Part shown: piece after piece, positions 11,101 through 21,799 of the stretch
How the letters are laid out: each line of letters begins with the position of its first letter
Numbering within the stretch: the stretch's first letter is position 1
NCBI GenBank assembly: GCA_020152595.1
Contig: JAIGNY010001826.1
Span: forward strand, 1-64,000
DNA length: 64,000 bases
Reading direction: 5' to 3'
From: Chiridota heheva
Taxonomy: Eukaryota > Echinodermata > Holothuroidea > Apodida > Chiridotidae
Notes under the pieces: model-generated
What the model saw: only the letters and a program-made list of their open reading frames with translations
What the model was told of the DNA's origin: nothing
Databases searched by the model: none
Made by a program: the position numbers and the translations under genes

Positions 11101-13072
11101 GTCTGCTTTTACTTTACCACAAGCAAGTACTGTATTGCTATGAGCAAGTTTGTTTTTACCATGAGCAAGTGTGTTTTTACCATGAGCAAGTCTGCTTTTA
11201 CCACAAGCAAGTACTGTATTGCTATGAGCAAGTCAGCTTTTACCACAAGCAATACTGTATTGCTATGAGCAAGTCTGCTTTTACCATGAGCAAGTCTGCT
11301 TTTACCACAAGCAAGTACTGTATTGCTATGAGCAAGTCAGCTTTTACCACAAGCAAGTACTGTATTGCTATGAGCAAGTCTGCTTTTACCACAAGCAAGT
11401 CTTTACCATGAGCAAGTCTGCTTTTAGCAACTTTTAAGCAAGTACTGTATTGCTATGAGCAAGTCTGCTTTTACCTTGAGCAAGTCTGCTTTTACCATGA
11501 GCAAGTACTGTATTGCTATGAGCAAGTCTGTTTTTACCACAAGCAAGTACAGTATTGCTATGAGCAAGTCTGCTTTTACCATGAGCAAGTACTGTATTGC
11601 TATGAGCAAGCCTGTTTTTACCACAAGCACGTACTGTATTGCTATGAGCAAGTCTGCTTTTACCATGAGTAAGTCTGCTTTTACCACAAGAAGTACTGTA
11701 TTGCTATGAGCAAGCCTGTTTTTACCACAAGCAAGTACTGTATTGCTATGAGCAAGTCTGCTTTTACCATGAGCAAGTCTGCTTTTACCACAAGCAAGTA
11801 CTGTATTGCTATGAGCAAGTCTGCTTTTACCATGAGCAAGTCTGCTTTTACCACAAGCAAGTACTGTATTGCTATGAGCAAGTCTGCTTTTACCATGAGC
11901 AAGTCTGCTTTTACCACAAGCAAGTACTGTATTGCTATGAGCAAGTCTGCTTTTACCACAAGCAAGTACTGTAGCTGTATTGCTATGAGCAAGCCTGTTT
12001 TACCACAAGCAAAGTACTGTATTGCTATGAGCAAGTCTGCTTTTACCATGAGCAAGTCTGCTTTTACCACAAGCAAGTACTGTATTGCTATGAGCAAGCC
12101 TGTTTTTACCACAAGCAAGTACTGTATTGCTATGAGCAAGTCTGCTTTTACCATGAGCAAGTCTGCTTTTACCACAAGCAAGTACTGTATTGCTATGAGC
12201 AAGTCTGCTTTTACCATGAGCAAGTCTGCTTTTACCACAAGCAAGTACTGTATTGCTATGAGAAAGTCTGTTTTTACCACAAGCAAGTACTGTATTGCTA
12301 TGAGCAAGTCTGCTTTTACCATGAGCAAGTCTGCGTTAACCACAAGCAAGTACTGTATTGCTATGAGCAAGCCTGTTTTTACCACAAGCAAGTACTGTAT
12401 TGCTATGAGCAAGTCTGCTTTTACCATGAGCAAGTCTGCTTTTACCACAAGCAAGTACTGTATTGCTATGAGCAAGCCTGTTTTTACCATGAGCAAGTCT
12501 GCTTTTACCATGAGCAAGTCTGCTTTTACCATGAGCAAGTCTGCTTTTACCACAAGCAAGTACTGTATTGCTATGAGCAAGTCTGCTTTTACCATGAGCA
12601 AGTCTGCTTTTACCACAAGCAAGTACTGTATTGCTATGAGAAAGTCTGTTTTTACCACAAGCAAGTACTGTATTGCTATGAGCAAGTCTGCTTTTACCAT
12701 GAGCAAGTCTGCGTTAACCACAAGCAAGTACTGTATTGCTATGAGCAAGCCTGTTTTTACCACAAGCAAGTACTGTATTGCTATGAGCAAGTCTGCTTTT
12801 ACCATGAGCAAGTCTGCGTTAACCACAAGCAAGTACTGTATTGCTATGAGCAAGCCTGTTTTACCACAAGCAAGTACTGTATTGCTATGAGCAAGTCTGC
12901 TTTTACCATAAGCAAGTCTGTTTTTACCACAAGCAAGTACTGTATTGCTATGAGCAAGTCTGCTTTTACCATAAGCAAGTCTGCTTTTACCATAGGCAAG
13001 TCTGCTTTTACCACAAGCAAGTACTGTATTGCTATGAGCAAGCCTGTTTTTACCATGAGCAGGATTACTTAA
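11101..13072. repeat. 21-bp minisatellite B with mixed units and higher-order repeats
   Basis: Tandem array built from three 21-bp unit types: ATGAGCAAGTCTGCTTTTAC (plus C), ATGAGCAAGCCTGTTTTTAC (plus C) and ACAAGCAAGTACTGTATTGC (plus T). The first is clearly related to the unit of array A at 9779-10808. The units are arranged in higher-order blocks: the rare variant ATGAGAAAGTCTG occurs at 12258 and again at 12636, exactly 378 bp (18 units) apart, with matching neighbours. This shows a block duplication by unequal crossing-over. Occasional single-base indels (near 11249, 11994 and 12855) shift the frames. Confidence 0.95.
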
Positions 13073-13949
13073 GGAAGTAAACTGTGATCCATTCAGATGA
13101 CATGTTTTTGAAGCTACGGTATGTTATGTCAAAACAGGTTTCTTATTTTGTCAGACATATGCAAATTCTGAATAGTACTTGTAGCACTAATAGTTAATAG
13201 TTCATTGCAGTTTGCTTAAGAAAAACAAATCGTCTCACAAAACAATCCATACACAATGGAACATATGGAATGATTTATCCTGAGATGTGTTCAAATGTTC
13301 ATTGGTATTAAATCACACCAGAGCTGCAGTCTGAAATATCAAAGAACATGTGTCTTCTACATTTAAGATATATTGAAGGTGCCATGAAAAGGCTGTATGG
13401 AAAGGAAAAGGTTGAACATGGAAGTTAATGAGCTTTACAGTTCATGTTCATCCATGGCTCTGCAATAATCTTCAAGTGTGAATGAGGCAGAGTAATATAG
13501 TAAGAAGAAGTTCAATTTAGTTGACTTATGCCAAGCAAGAAAGATAAACAGAGCTAATCACACCAACTTCAACTGTTGGTTAATTTATTTCAATGCTAGT
13601 TGAGACAAACTTGCCATTAGGGTCACTCATTTACTGCCCAGGCACAGTCTTAGTATTCAAAGCAAAAAAAAAGATGCACTGGCAAAGGATAGAGTACGAG
13701 ACTGTAGAAATAACAGCTTTATGATTTTCAGTTTATAGTGACCAGTAAAATGCCAAATACAAAGAAGCTGGAGTCAAAAGAGAAAAGACAATCAAACAGA
13801 CAAAGCAGAAAAGAGATATTGACAAAGCAGTTACTTTAATACTTGTATGAAGCTCAGAAATTTTGAAGATAAACAAACTCATGTCAAGAATCACTGGTGG
13901 GTGGACAAATTACTTTCATATTCATTTATCACACCCTGCATCAGTACCT
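13073..13949. other. Non-coding stretch after the minisatellite
   Basis: AT-rich with stops in all frames. It lies between minisatellite B and the CR1-type RT relic and may be decayed sequence of that element, but I can align nothing in it. Confidence 0.4.
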
Positions 13950-14490
13950 GGTAAATTTTCAGAGATGTTAGAAATAAAAGATAAAATAACAGATAATTCA
14001 TAGAATACCACGTTGATTGGAAACAGTTAATACGGCTTTAGAAGGAAACAATCATGTGTAACAAATCTTTTGGAATAGTGAAATCACCTGACAAGTAAAA
14101 TTGATAATGGTGAACAAGTGGATGTTCGTTATTTGGATATGAGCTTTTGATCTTGTGCTACTCAGTATGAAGCTAAAGGCTTACAGTGTAGAAGGAAAGC
14201 TATTGCCGTGGATAAAGGAATTGTTAAATAATCGTTACCTAAGGGATGTGATGAATAATCAAACTACTTTCAACAACAAAAAAGAAGAAAGAGGCCTACT
14301 GTAAAAGTTTATAATAGCACTACTCAAGACAAGCAAAAGTGATGGAAATAATCAAAAGGAACTTACAGAACAGAAAAATGATCATCAGTTTGCATAAATC
14401 GTTTTTGAAATCAATAGTACACTACAGAGTTCAGGTATGGAAACCATATCTCAAAAAGGATGAAAATTTGATTGAAGGGATACTGAGCAG
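13950..14490 (+). pseudogene. Decayed CR1-type reverse transcriptase relic
   Basis: Read across frames, the plus strand resembles the RT of CR1-like LINEs. QYGFRRKQSCVTNLLEYS (around 14030-14080) matches the usual QHGFR-x-RSC-x-TNLLE block. KIDNGEQVDVRYLDMSF then corresponds to the D-x-YLDFSKAF block. SMKLKAYSVEGKLLPWIKEL and LLNNRYLRDV match the KL-x-AYGI-x-GKLL-x-WI block. Near 14330-14470, KRNLQNRKMIISLHKSFLKS, IVHYRVQVWKPYLKKDE and NLIEG match the segment near the end of the domain. The part with the catalytic YADD is missing, so there is an internal deletion. Many stops make this an old copy. Confidence 0.65.
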
Positions 14491-15450
14491 TACAGTACCA
14501 ATGCAAGAAGTTTGACAATTACGCCAGTAAATTTAGCGCCGGTAAGAAAACACTGTGAACGTCCAAGCGTCAAAAGAATCGCGGGCGTACACCACTAAAT
14601 CGAACTAGCGTGCTTACCAATAATAACAAAGCTTGATGTTGAAAGTATGAACGAGATCTGACAACAATACGTAACATATACCACATGGTGAATGTAAACA
14701 AGAATATTAACCATACCGGTCACCGTTGTTCATAAACACAAGGGAAATTGAAAGGAAGGCACCCCCCCCTTCCCTTCAACTGTTCCCAATTTGAACCTTT
14801 TGTAAGATTATTTTTGCATCTTAGCGTGATTTTGTCCCCCAAACTTTTGACATTGCCCCACTTTCGGTAGGAAACTTTTCTGCCCACTTTTTGCCCACTT
14901 TTCATGTTGGTAACGTCATGAGGCTGAATTTTACTTTGTTGGCTTTCACGAAAGAGTTGGAAAAGTCAGGATATTGAGCCTACTATCCCTATATGGTCGG
15001 TCATAGGCCTAGTGCCAATACTTGAGGTCATTGCAGGTACTTCAGTTAAAGCTCTTACACAGCTTATAAATTTATGATATTTATTTGATTAAAATTTTAT
15101 TTGAATTCCATTTTATAAAATTTGTAAACATCTATTCTCTGTGTTTATGTCTGTACTTAGCAGAACTTATTTTTTTAGTTTAAAAGTTTAAAATGCTGTA
15201 AAAACAAACCACTTTGAAGTAAAATCTAGTTTGATGTACAGCATATCGTACTGTATAGGCCCCTACTGGTAATGACCTTACAAAAGTGACCTTTTAAAGA
15301 TCAGTTGTTATTAAACTTATTTCTTGATAGTCTGAGAAAATATCTGCCACTCGTGCTGTAGGCCCATGTGATAGAATGCAAAAATTCTTTTGAAAATGGG
15401 CTTGAAATAACTAACGGATGTGTGACATATGGCTGAAGTATTGGAAAAGG
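14491..15450. other. Non-coding AT-rich stretch
   Basis: No exon, LINE motif or tandem repeat recognised. The short ORF on the minus strand at about 14720-14905 is not conserved-looking. A CCCCCC-rich patch at 14761 has no evident meaning. Confidence 0.4.
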
Positions 15451-15456
15451 TAAACA

Positions 15457-16673
15457 CAGGGTTCGTACACATTTTTAAAGAAAAAAATCAAGCACTTTTC
15501 AAGGTTTGTATTTGTTTTTTCAATGCCATTATTTGAATGTTACTTTCAAATACATTGACCAAAATGACGAGCTGATACCTGTATATGAATCCTGAAACTA
15601 TAGTTATTAATGTGTTCACACTTCTTGTATTGTCCAATGTCAATACATACTGTAGTACTAATAGTCTCTTAAATGACTTTACAGTATTATGTTACATGGA
15701 AATTAAATTGAAAAATATGGTGTGAAAAACAATTGTTTGTTGCTCAATAAGCATATTAATTCTCTATTTTCAACTTAAATTGGATAAAAAAGTCAATCAA
15801 TGACTGATTTCAACTTGTAAAGCTGGGCACACATAATGCAAAAGTACTTTAGCACAATGGATATCCGCTAAACAATGGAGGCCAAAAAAACCCAAAAAAA
15901 ACATCCGAACGTTTGTTCAACTTCAATGTCAAAAAAGCTTGTAGCCTAACCTACAGTATGTCCATCATTGTATTATCACGTTAGACTACTTATAAAATCA
16001 CAATCTTCATGTAGTACGATGTACACTAAAACAAGTACACAAAAAGATCATTAAAAATTAATCCTTTTGGTATGCCATGTCAAAAATAATCAACTTTGTT
16101 AAAAATGTTGTAAAATCAAATCCTTGGTAATTTTTCTTCGGTGATATTCGCAGTAAAAGAAGCTGTAAGTTTAGCGTTAAATTTCCTTTACTTTTGCCGT
16201 ATGTAGTAAGTATGAAACAAGCACGTACGTATACACACAATATTACGAACTGAAATTTGTTTACAAGATTATGCCACGCATAGGCGCATACAAGAACTTC
16301 TTAATGCACTCCTGTACACACACAATGCGAGACGCAAAGTAGAAAACAATAATATACTACGCTCATCAGAAACGCAGTCAACGCAAAGTTCAACAAGAGA
16401 ATCAGAATTTTTTTAATTCTTCAACCATTTTTCTCAAAAAACGATCAAATTTTCAACTTCTCGATCAAATTTGTTTCCTTTTTTATAGATTGTATGAACT
16501 GTTGATCCCTTAAATATTGTCAAGAAATTTTTGTGTGTGTTTGAAAGGTATTTCAAGCACTTTTCCAAACCCACAAGTAATTTACTAGCTTTTCAAGCAG
16601 TTTTCAAAGCCTTGAAATTTATGCACTAAAAATCCAGCACTTTCAAGGTTTTCAAGCACGCGTGCGCACCCTG
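15457..16673. mobile_element. 1.2-kb non-autonomous DNA transposon with CAGGGT ends and 6-bp duplication
   Basis: The left end starts CAGGGTTCGTACAC and goes on to AAGCACTTTTCAAGG. The right end, reverse-complemented, starts CAGGGTGCGCACGCG and goes on to AACCTTGAAAGTGCTGG, so the termini are inverted and degenerate. TAAACA flanks both sides (15451-15456 and 16674-16679), as expected of a target duplication. CAGGG ends with CTTGAAAGTGCTTGA-like subterminal sequence are common in hAT-type elements, but those normally duplicate 8 bp. There is no transposase ORF; the internal sequence is AT-rich. Confidence 0.7.
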
Positions 16674-16679
16674 TAAACA

Positions 16680-17161
16680 TTAGGGTTTGCTTGATCGCAC
16701 AGATGAGAATAAAGATACGTTTGAATAAAGCAGTTCCTTTTGCATAAATTCGCACAGATACATAACATACAGGAATAAGAATTTATCTACGATGGAAGAT
16801 TGTTGACCTATTGATAATTTGTAACAGGACACAATCTCCTTAACTATAACTCAATAATGGCTTAAAATATGATGCTCATTTTTTTTTAGGACTGTTTTTA
16901 ATACCCATTAATAATAATATTACCCGGTAGGCCTACATAATTCACAACAAAAACAATCCAAAAATTAGAAAAATATGCCCAAGGCCTTGATACAATTAAA
17001 TACATTTTTTATTACATTTAGGCCTACCACTAAAAACGTAACCTTACTTCAAGTCAAATTCTCATCAACAATAATTGTAGGCCTAGACCTACTAACGAGT
17101 CATTTATAGCATACTACTAGCGCCATGTGGTAGGCCTAGTATAGTAATTAGTAATAGGCTA
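16680..17161. other. Non-coding spacer
   Basis: AT-rich, with several AGGCCTA scraps (for example at 16929, 17021 and 17081) that also occur near 19855-19890. No gene. Confidence 0.4.
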
Positions 17162-17169
17162 GTATGCGG

Positions 17170-17552
17170 CACAGGTGTTCCTAACATTATGGCAACCAAC
17201 GACGACGACGAGTGAACATGAAGAAGTAGCACTGCAATTACGTCATCGCAACGTTTCTTATAGTTTGCAGCAAATTGTTGGACGGATAGATTGTCTTGAC
17301 GGTCATTTGGTAGAAAATTCATCGTTTGTACATCTAATCGGAGAAAAACTAACAAATACCGTGGCTTATACATGAAGAATGGAGTCTCCAGCAAATGTGA
17401 GTAGAGTAAAAAAGTTAAATTAAGATTCGCAAGTGGTCAAAAAAAATGATTTTTTTTCTATACGGTTCAATAGTCACGTTAGAAAGAGTCCTACCTTTCT
17501 TTATATATATATAGTAAGCATATAGGTTGCCATAACGTTAGGAACACCTGTG
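17170..17552. mobile_element. 383-bp MITE with 8-bp target duplication
   Basis: Left terminus CACAGGTGTTCCTAACATTA (then TGGCAACC); right terminus GGTTGCCATAACGTTAGGAA (then CACCTGTG), so the terminal inverted repeats are about 28 bp with one mismatch. The octamer GTATGCGG is present on both sides (17162-17169 and 17553-17560), a clean 8-bp target duplication, which points to hAT or a related transposase. The interior from about 17243 to 17450 is homologous to one arm of the fold-back element at 33112-33532. There is no protein-coding capacity; a single weakly related terminus is visible near 19898-19933. Confidence 0.85.
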
Positions 17553-17770
17553 GTATGCGGTAGGTCTATGCCTAAATTTGCAGAATGCCCTGCATTCCTG
17601 TTGTTCGTTAATCTTGACCAACGGGGCTACACTGGGTCAATAGTATTTGATATAGGCCTACATTTGCTGAGTGAGATAACATCCGTATGCCCTACATCAT
17701 GCTACGCACTAGGCCTACATTATCATGCAATGCATATTCGCAGTCATCCTAGTGATACTAAATAGTACGG

Positions 17771-19722
17771 TCAAATGTTCTGAATCTGAATCTGAATCGG
17801 TTAAGTCGGCAAAAATCCTTCAAGAGGACATGAACGCCAACCGAGCGTAAAAAGTAAGAGTAAAAAATAATATAAAAAAAACTAGTTAGCAATACAGGTG
17901 TTAGTAAGTTTAGCTTTGAAACAGTTGAGACTTAGTGCATGAACAATGTCTGACGGTAAAGCATTCCAATCCTTTAGTGTGTGAGGGAAGAAAGAGTGTT
18001 TATATACATTCTTTTTAGCATAGGGAACCTGGAAATTAAGGTCATGATTATTTCTTGTATTAGTTCTAATGGTGGGGATAAGTTCATCTTTATTGATGGC
18101 GACAAGATTGTTATTGATTTTATATAGCATATGTAGCCGGGTGTTGTACCGTCTTGTTTTAAGCAGGGGCCAATCTAATTTATAAAGCATGTTTTTTACA
18201 CTAGATTTATAAGAGTAGTCTGCCATACAGAACCTGGCTGCTCTCCTTTGAATAGATTCAAGTTTATCCACATCACACTGGTGATGGGGGTCCCAGACTG
18301 CAGATGCGTACTCAAGTACTGGCCTGACTAGAGCTTTATAAGCAGTGGTTTTAATGTCGGTGGGACAGTTTGAGAGGTTACGTTTTAAAAGGCCAAGTAT
18401 AGAGTTAGCTTTCTTGGTTATGTTATGTATATGTTTATCCCATCTAAGTTTATTATCAATTTCAACACCTAGGTATGGGTGGGAGTTGACATGTTTTAGT
18501 GGCTGGTTGCATAAGGTATAAACAGGTGATTTAAAGCATTTCTAAAAGGAAATTGACAAGATGTAGCATTTGGAGGGGTTGAAATTCATTTGCCATTTGT
18601 TTTGCCATTGTTCAAGTTTGTTAAGATCATCTTGGAGGATTTGTTGGTCAGAGGGGTTATCAATTGTTCTGTACACAAGGCAGTCATCAGCAAACAGTCT
18701 GACTGTGCTGTTTATATTATCAGGGATGTCATTTACATATAAGAGGAAAAGTAATGGACCCAAGACAGTACCTTGTGGTACACCGGATAAAACCTGTTTA
18801 GAATCAGAGATTTCACCATCGCAAACAACACGCTGGATGCGGTTGTTGAGGAATGATGCAAACCAGGCCAGAAGATTTCCATCAATGCCATAGGCGGAAA
18901 GTTTGGATAGCAGGCGCTGGTGGGGGACTTTATCAAAGGCTTTTGAGAAGTCAAGAATGGCCATAGAGCGTTACTGTTTTGGTCAATTTGTTTAGAGATA
19001 TCATTTATTGTTAAGAGGAGTTGTGTTTCAGTCGATCTTTTTGCACGGAAGCCATGTTGTAAATCAGTTAAGATATTATGCTCATCAAGGAATTTCATCA
19101 CATGTGAGTGGATTATATGCTCAAGGATTTTACTACAAATGCAGGTGAGGGAAATAGGTCTATAATTAGCTGGGTTTTGTTTATCACCTTTTTTAAAAAC
19201 ACTACATATGTTTGCTTCTTTCCACTTGTTAGGATAGTACCATTATCGACAGAGGTTTGAAAGAGATCAGTTAGAATTTCATAGAGGTCATCAGCATGTG
19301 CTTTTAGAAACCATGGTGGTATTTGGTCAGGACCTGAGGCTTTGTTGGGGTCTAGGTTATGCAGTTGCTTTTTGACACCTTCTGGGGTAATTATAAGTTG
19401 GTTTATTTTGCTGTTGGTAAGTGGTTTAGTTACAGGAATTTGGGAGGTGTTTTCTACTGTGAAAACACTGAAAAACTGGTCATTTAGAATGTTAGCTTTA
19501 GTTTTACTGTCACTGCAGAGTTTACCGTTATTTAGTAGATCAGACACACCTACAGAGTTACTTCTTAATCTTTTGATATAGGACCAAAATGCCTTTGGGT
19601 TTTCGTTAAGTGAGTTTTTAAGTTTATCACAGATGAAGGTGTTTCTAGCTTCTTTGAGGTTTTTATGGACAGCCTTTCTAAAGCTTTTATAGGTAGTCCA
19701 GTCATTGGCTTGTTGGCATGTT
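17771..19722 (-). mobile_element. 5'-truncated CR1-like LINE, minus strand
   Basis: Minus-strand LINE reading from about 19722 to 17771. It contains RT and the C-terminal region only. The 3' terminus is a short hexamer tail, (GATTCA)n on the minus strand, as in CR1/L2-group elements that end in a microsatellite instead of poly(A). It is the inverted sibling of the plus-strand element at 20520-23760, with about 800 bp of unrelated sequence between them. Target duplications were not identified. Confidence 0.85.
17882..19715 (-). pseudogene. CR1-like ORF2 RT region (frameshifted)
   Basis: In order on the minus strand: ARNTFICDKLKNSLNENPKA, FWSYIKRLRS, then SDLLNNGKLCSDSKTKANIL, and LDPNKASGPDQIPPWFLKAH. 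After a frameshift near 19230 and another near 18985 come QHGFRAKRSTETQL and MAILDFSKAFDKVPHQRLLS, with the first catalytic Asp. SGVPQGTVLGPLLFLLYVND and RLFADDCLVYRTI, with the catalytic pair, follow. After a short break near 18540 the C-terminal part gives ESIQRRAARFCMADYSYKSS and SFFPHTLKDWNALPSDIV, ending at a TAG at 17882. The endonuclease is absent. Motifs are well preserved, so the insertion is moderately young but inactive. Confidence 0.85.
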
Positions 19723-20519
19723 TATCTGACTAACATTTGCTAGGCGTCAAAACAAAAATTCGTGTTTTCTCCTATGACCGTAACGATAGTGCCCCTATGG
19801 ATATTTATTTGAGGTGAGCCAAATTTATGTAGCCTAACCTTAGTATAATTATTATAATATTATACTAGCCTATGCTATAGCCTAGCCTAGTCTAGCTTGC
19901 CATTATCCAATGCTAGGAACGCCTGTGTGCTGTTGTTAGTTATGGGTCCTACCTGATAGTCTTCTCACTCACGTCTCACTCTCAGTGTTGGATCTTTGAT
20001 TGCATCATACTGCGTTTTCACTCCATCCTCTCCTTTTCCACCTTCTGTCAGACACGCATTGGAAATTAATTGCATAAAATTTCAGTCTGTCACTCTCCGG
20101 CTCAAGCTACATAGGCCTAGTAAGACCTAACGTTACTTTATTTACCAGCCTTGCAATGTATGTTCGATTGACTGTACTGCACAAGTTAATTTTCCCGCGG
20201 CGGGTTAGGATTAAAATTACGTCACCTCCGCTTTTTAAATAAGGCTTTTTTTCAAAAACGTTTTATTGATACCCAATCAGGGCCCATGCAGTGGCGTAGC
20301 TTTTGGTTTGGGAAAAAAGTTATCGCTTTACTGCATGAATGGTTCCAATCTTGATCAAGAAAAGGGATCTCGGTGTTGTCTATTGCGTTTTTTTGTATTT
20401 GTGTTAATTGATGCTTGTTTGTTTGTTTGTACATGATTTTTTTTACTGACTCTTGGGTGCATAGTAGGCCTAAGTGTGCAGGCATTAGTAATGTAGCTTA
20501 CAACACCCTTGCATCATCA
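19723..20519. other. Spacer between two head-to-head LINEs
   Basis: No gene. Bases 19898-19933 (CTTGCCATTATCC then TAGGAACGCCTGTGTG) resemble the right terminus of the MITE at 17170-17552, so a decayed terminus may lie here. At 20290 CAGTGGCGTAGC is the start of a common hAT-MITE terminus, without a visible partner. Confidence 0.4.
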
Positions 20520-20534
20520 ACCGATGATTGGTTT

Positions 20535-20868
20535 GTTCGGCTCCTTGTGGCCTGTGTGGTCTCCAGTGTAAGAGATCTGATAAAGCAGTACAGTGTGACA
20601 ATTGTGATCAATGGATCCACACTAAGTGTTGGCGTTCATGTCCTCTAGAATGATTTTTGCCGACTTAACCTAGGCTATTCAGATTCAGAAGTGCTGCAAC
20701 ATGGATGACTCAAAATACAGCGACCTCATGCATTCTAGCTGTACCTGGATATGTGATACTTGTGACTTCATGAATTTCTCCGAATTTTTCTTCTCAACTC
20801 ATATGAGGCACTTTAAAGTTATTCTTCCGGCCTTGACTCAGAGTCCAACCACCATCCCGATGTCAAAT
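20535..20868 (+). pseudogene. ORF1 PHD-like zinc finger
   Basis: The plus strand reads CGLCGLQCKRSDKAVQCDNC, then DQWIHTKC, and after a 60-bp insertion resumes CNMDDSKYSDLMHSSCTWIC and DTCDF. The spacing C-x2-C ... C-x2-C ... H-x2-C ... C-x2-C, with DxWIHTKC, is that of a PHD-type finger, which occurs in ORF1 of CR1-group LINEs and probably binds nucleic acid or chromatin. If the 60-bp insertion is skipped, the frame joins correctly, which shows that the insertion is secondary. Upstream ORF1 sequence is not recognisable. Confidence 0.75.
20629..20688 (+). mobile_element. 60-bp LINE 3'-end insertion with 5-bp duplication
   Basis: The segment from TTGGCGTTCATGTCCTC to GCTATTCAGATTCAG matches the 3' terminus of the CR1-like family (compare the reverse complement of 17777-17850). 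It is flanked by AAGTG on both sides (20624-20628 and 20689-20693). Removing it and one AAGTG restores an unbroken finger motif (KCCNMDD). It is therefore an extremely 5'-truncated retrotransposition event into a relative. Confidence 0.85.
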
Positions 20869-21777
20869 TGAAAACTAATCCAAAAAAAGGTAAAAATGAA
20901 GGTTCTAAAATTTCTTGTTATCAACTTTTAAAGTGTTCGAACAAGAAAGCCTCCATTGAAAGTCTTATAAAAGACAAAGACCCAGATGTCATTATTGACA
21001 CTGAAACCTGGCTAAATTCCGAAATCTACAACTCTGAATTTTTTCCCGACAACTATACAGTCATTTGCAAAGATAGAAGTACAAATGGTTATGGTGGTAT
21101 ATTAGAGGCAATAAAAAATGACCTAGAGCTCACTAAACTAGACTCTGACTGTGAGATCATCTGGACCAAATTCCAATTCCTTAAGGAAAAGATCATGTAT
21201 GTAGGAACTTTTTACAGGCTCAGTCACAATGACCTTACTAGCCTTCTTGAGTTGAGAAAATCACTACAAAGGTTAAGAAAAAATGATGACAAAAACTGTT
21301 ATTCTTGCTGGTGATTTTAACCAACCTAACATTGACAGGAACCAAAAAATTATTTCAGGTACTAACGCTTCCTCCGAAGCAGCCAAAATGCTGCTTGAAG
21401 TGGCCGATTCATTCAACCTCACTCAAATGGTGCAGTCACCTACCAGAGATAACAACATTCTTGATCTTGTATTTACTAACAACTCACCAGCTGTTAGCTC
21501 AGCTAACGTCATACCCGGTATAAGTGACCATGATATTGTTGAACTGACCCTAAACATCTCCCCTCGTGAAAAGTTGCCTAAACGTAAAATCTATTTATGG
21601 AAAAAAGCTAACATAGAACGCATGAAAGAAGACCTGTCTAAACTTAAACTGCGATATTATTTTAAATTCAATAGCTCATCCATTAATGTTGATGAAAAAT
21701 GGAATTTCTTTGAAAAGGAAATTAAACTGATTATTGAAAAAAAAAAACACCTCACAAATTCACCTCAACTAAACTAA
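20868..21777 (+). pseudogene. CR1-like endonuclease domain
   Basis: Two overlapping frames. The first gives KASIESLIKDKDPDVIIDTE, then TWLNSEIYNSEFFPDNYTVI and STNGYGGI, equivalents of the ETWL and FRKDR-x-GGGV blocks of CR1 endonucleases, then VGTFYRL. After a frameshift near 21280, VILAGDFNQPNIDR (GDFN block), SFNLTQMVQSPTRDNNILDL and PGISDHDIVELTL (the SDH catalytic block) follow. Catalytic Glu, Asp and His positions are still present. The expected glycine-rich loop is shortened (NGYGGI). The frame ends at 21777, before the linker to the RT. Confidence 0.8.
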
Positions 21778-21799
21778 ATCTACCTTGATTCACCCATAT

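Noticed and set aside
11681-12890. ORFs of 390-394 codons in minisatellite B
   Set aside because: Same reason: period divisible by three, no promoter or exon context, frames broken by indels at the array edges.
9779-13072. CRISPR array
   Set aside because: Units are directly abutting with no unique spacers, there are no cas genes, and the context is eukaryotic.
18542-18964. Domesticated reverse transcriptase or diversity-generating retroelement
   Set aside because: RT motifs are of ordinary CR1 type, with frameshifts, stops and a LINE 3' tail; there is no template-repeat pair.
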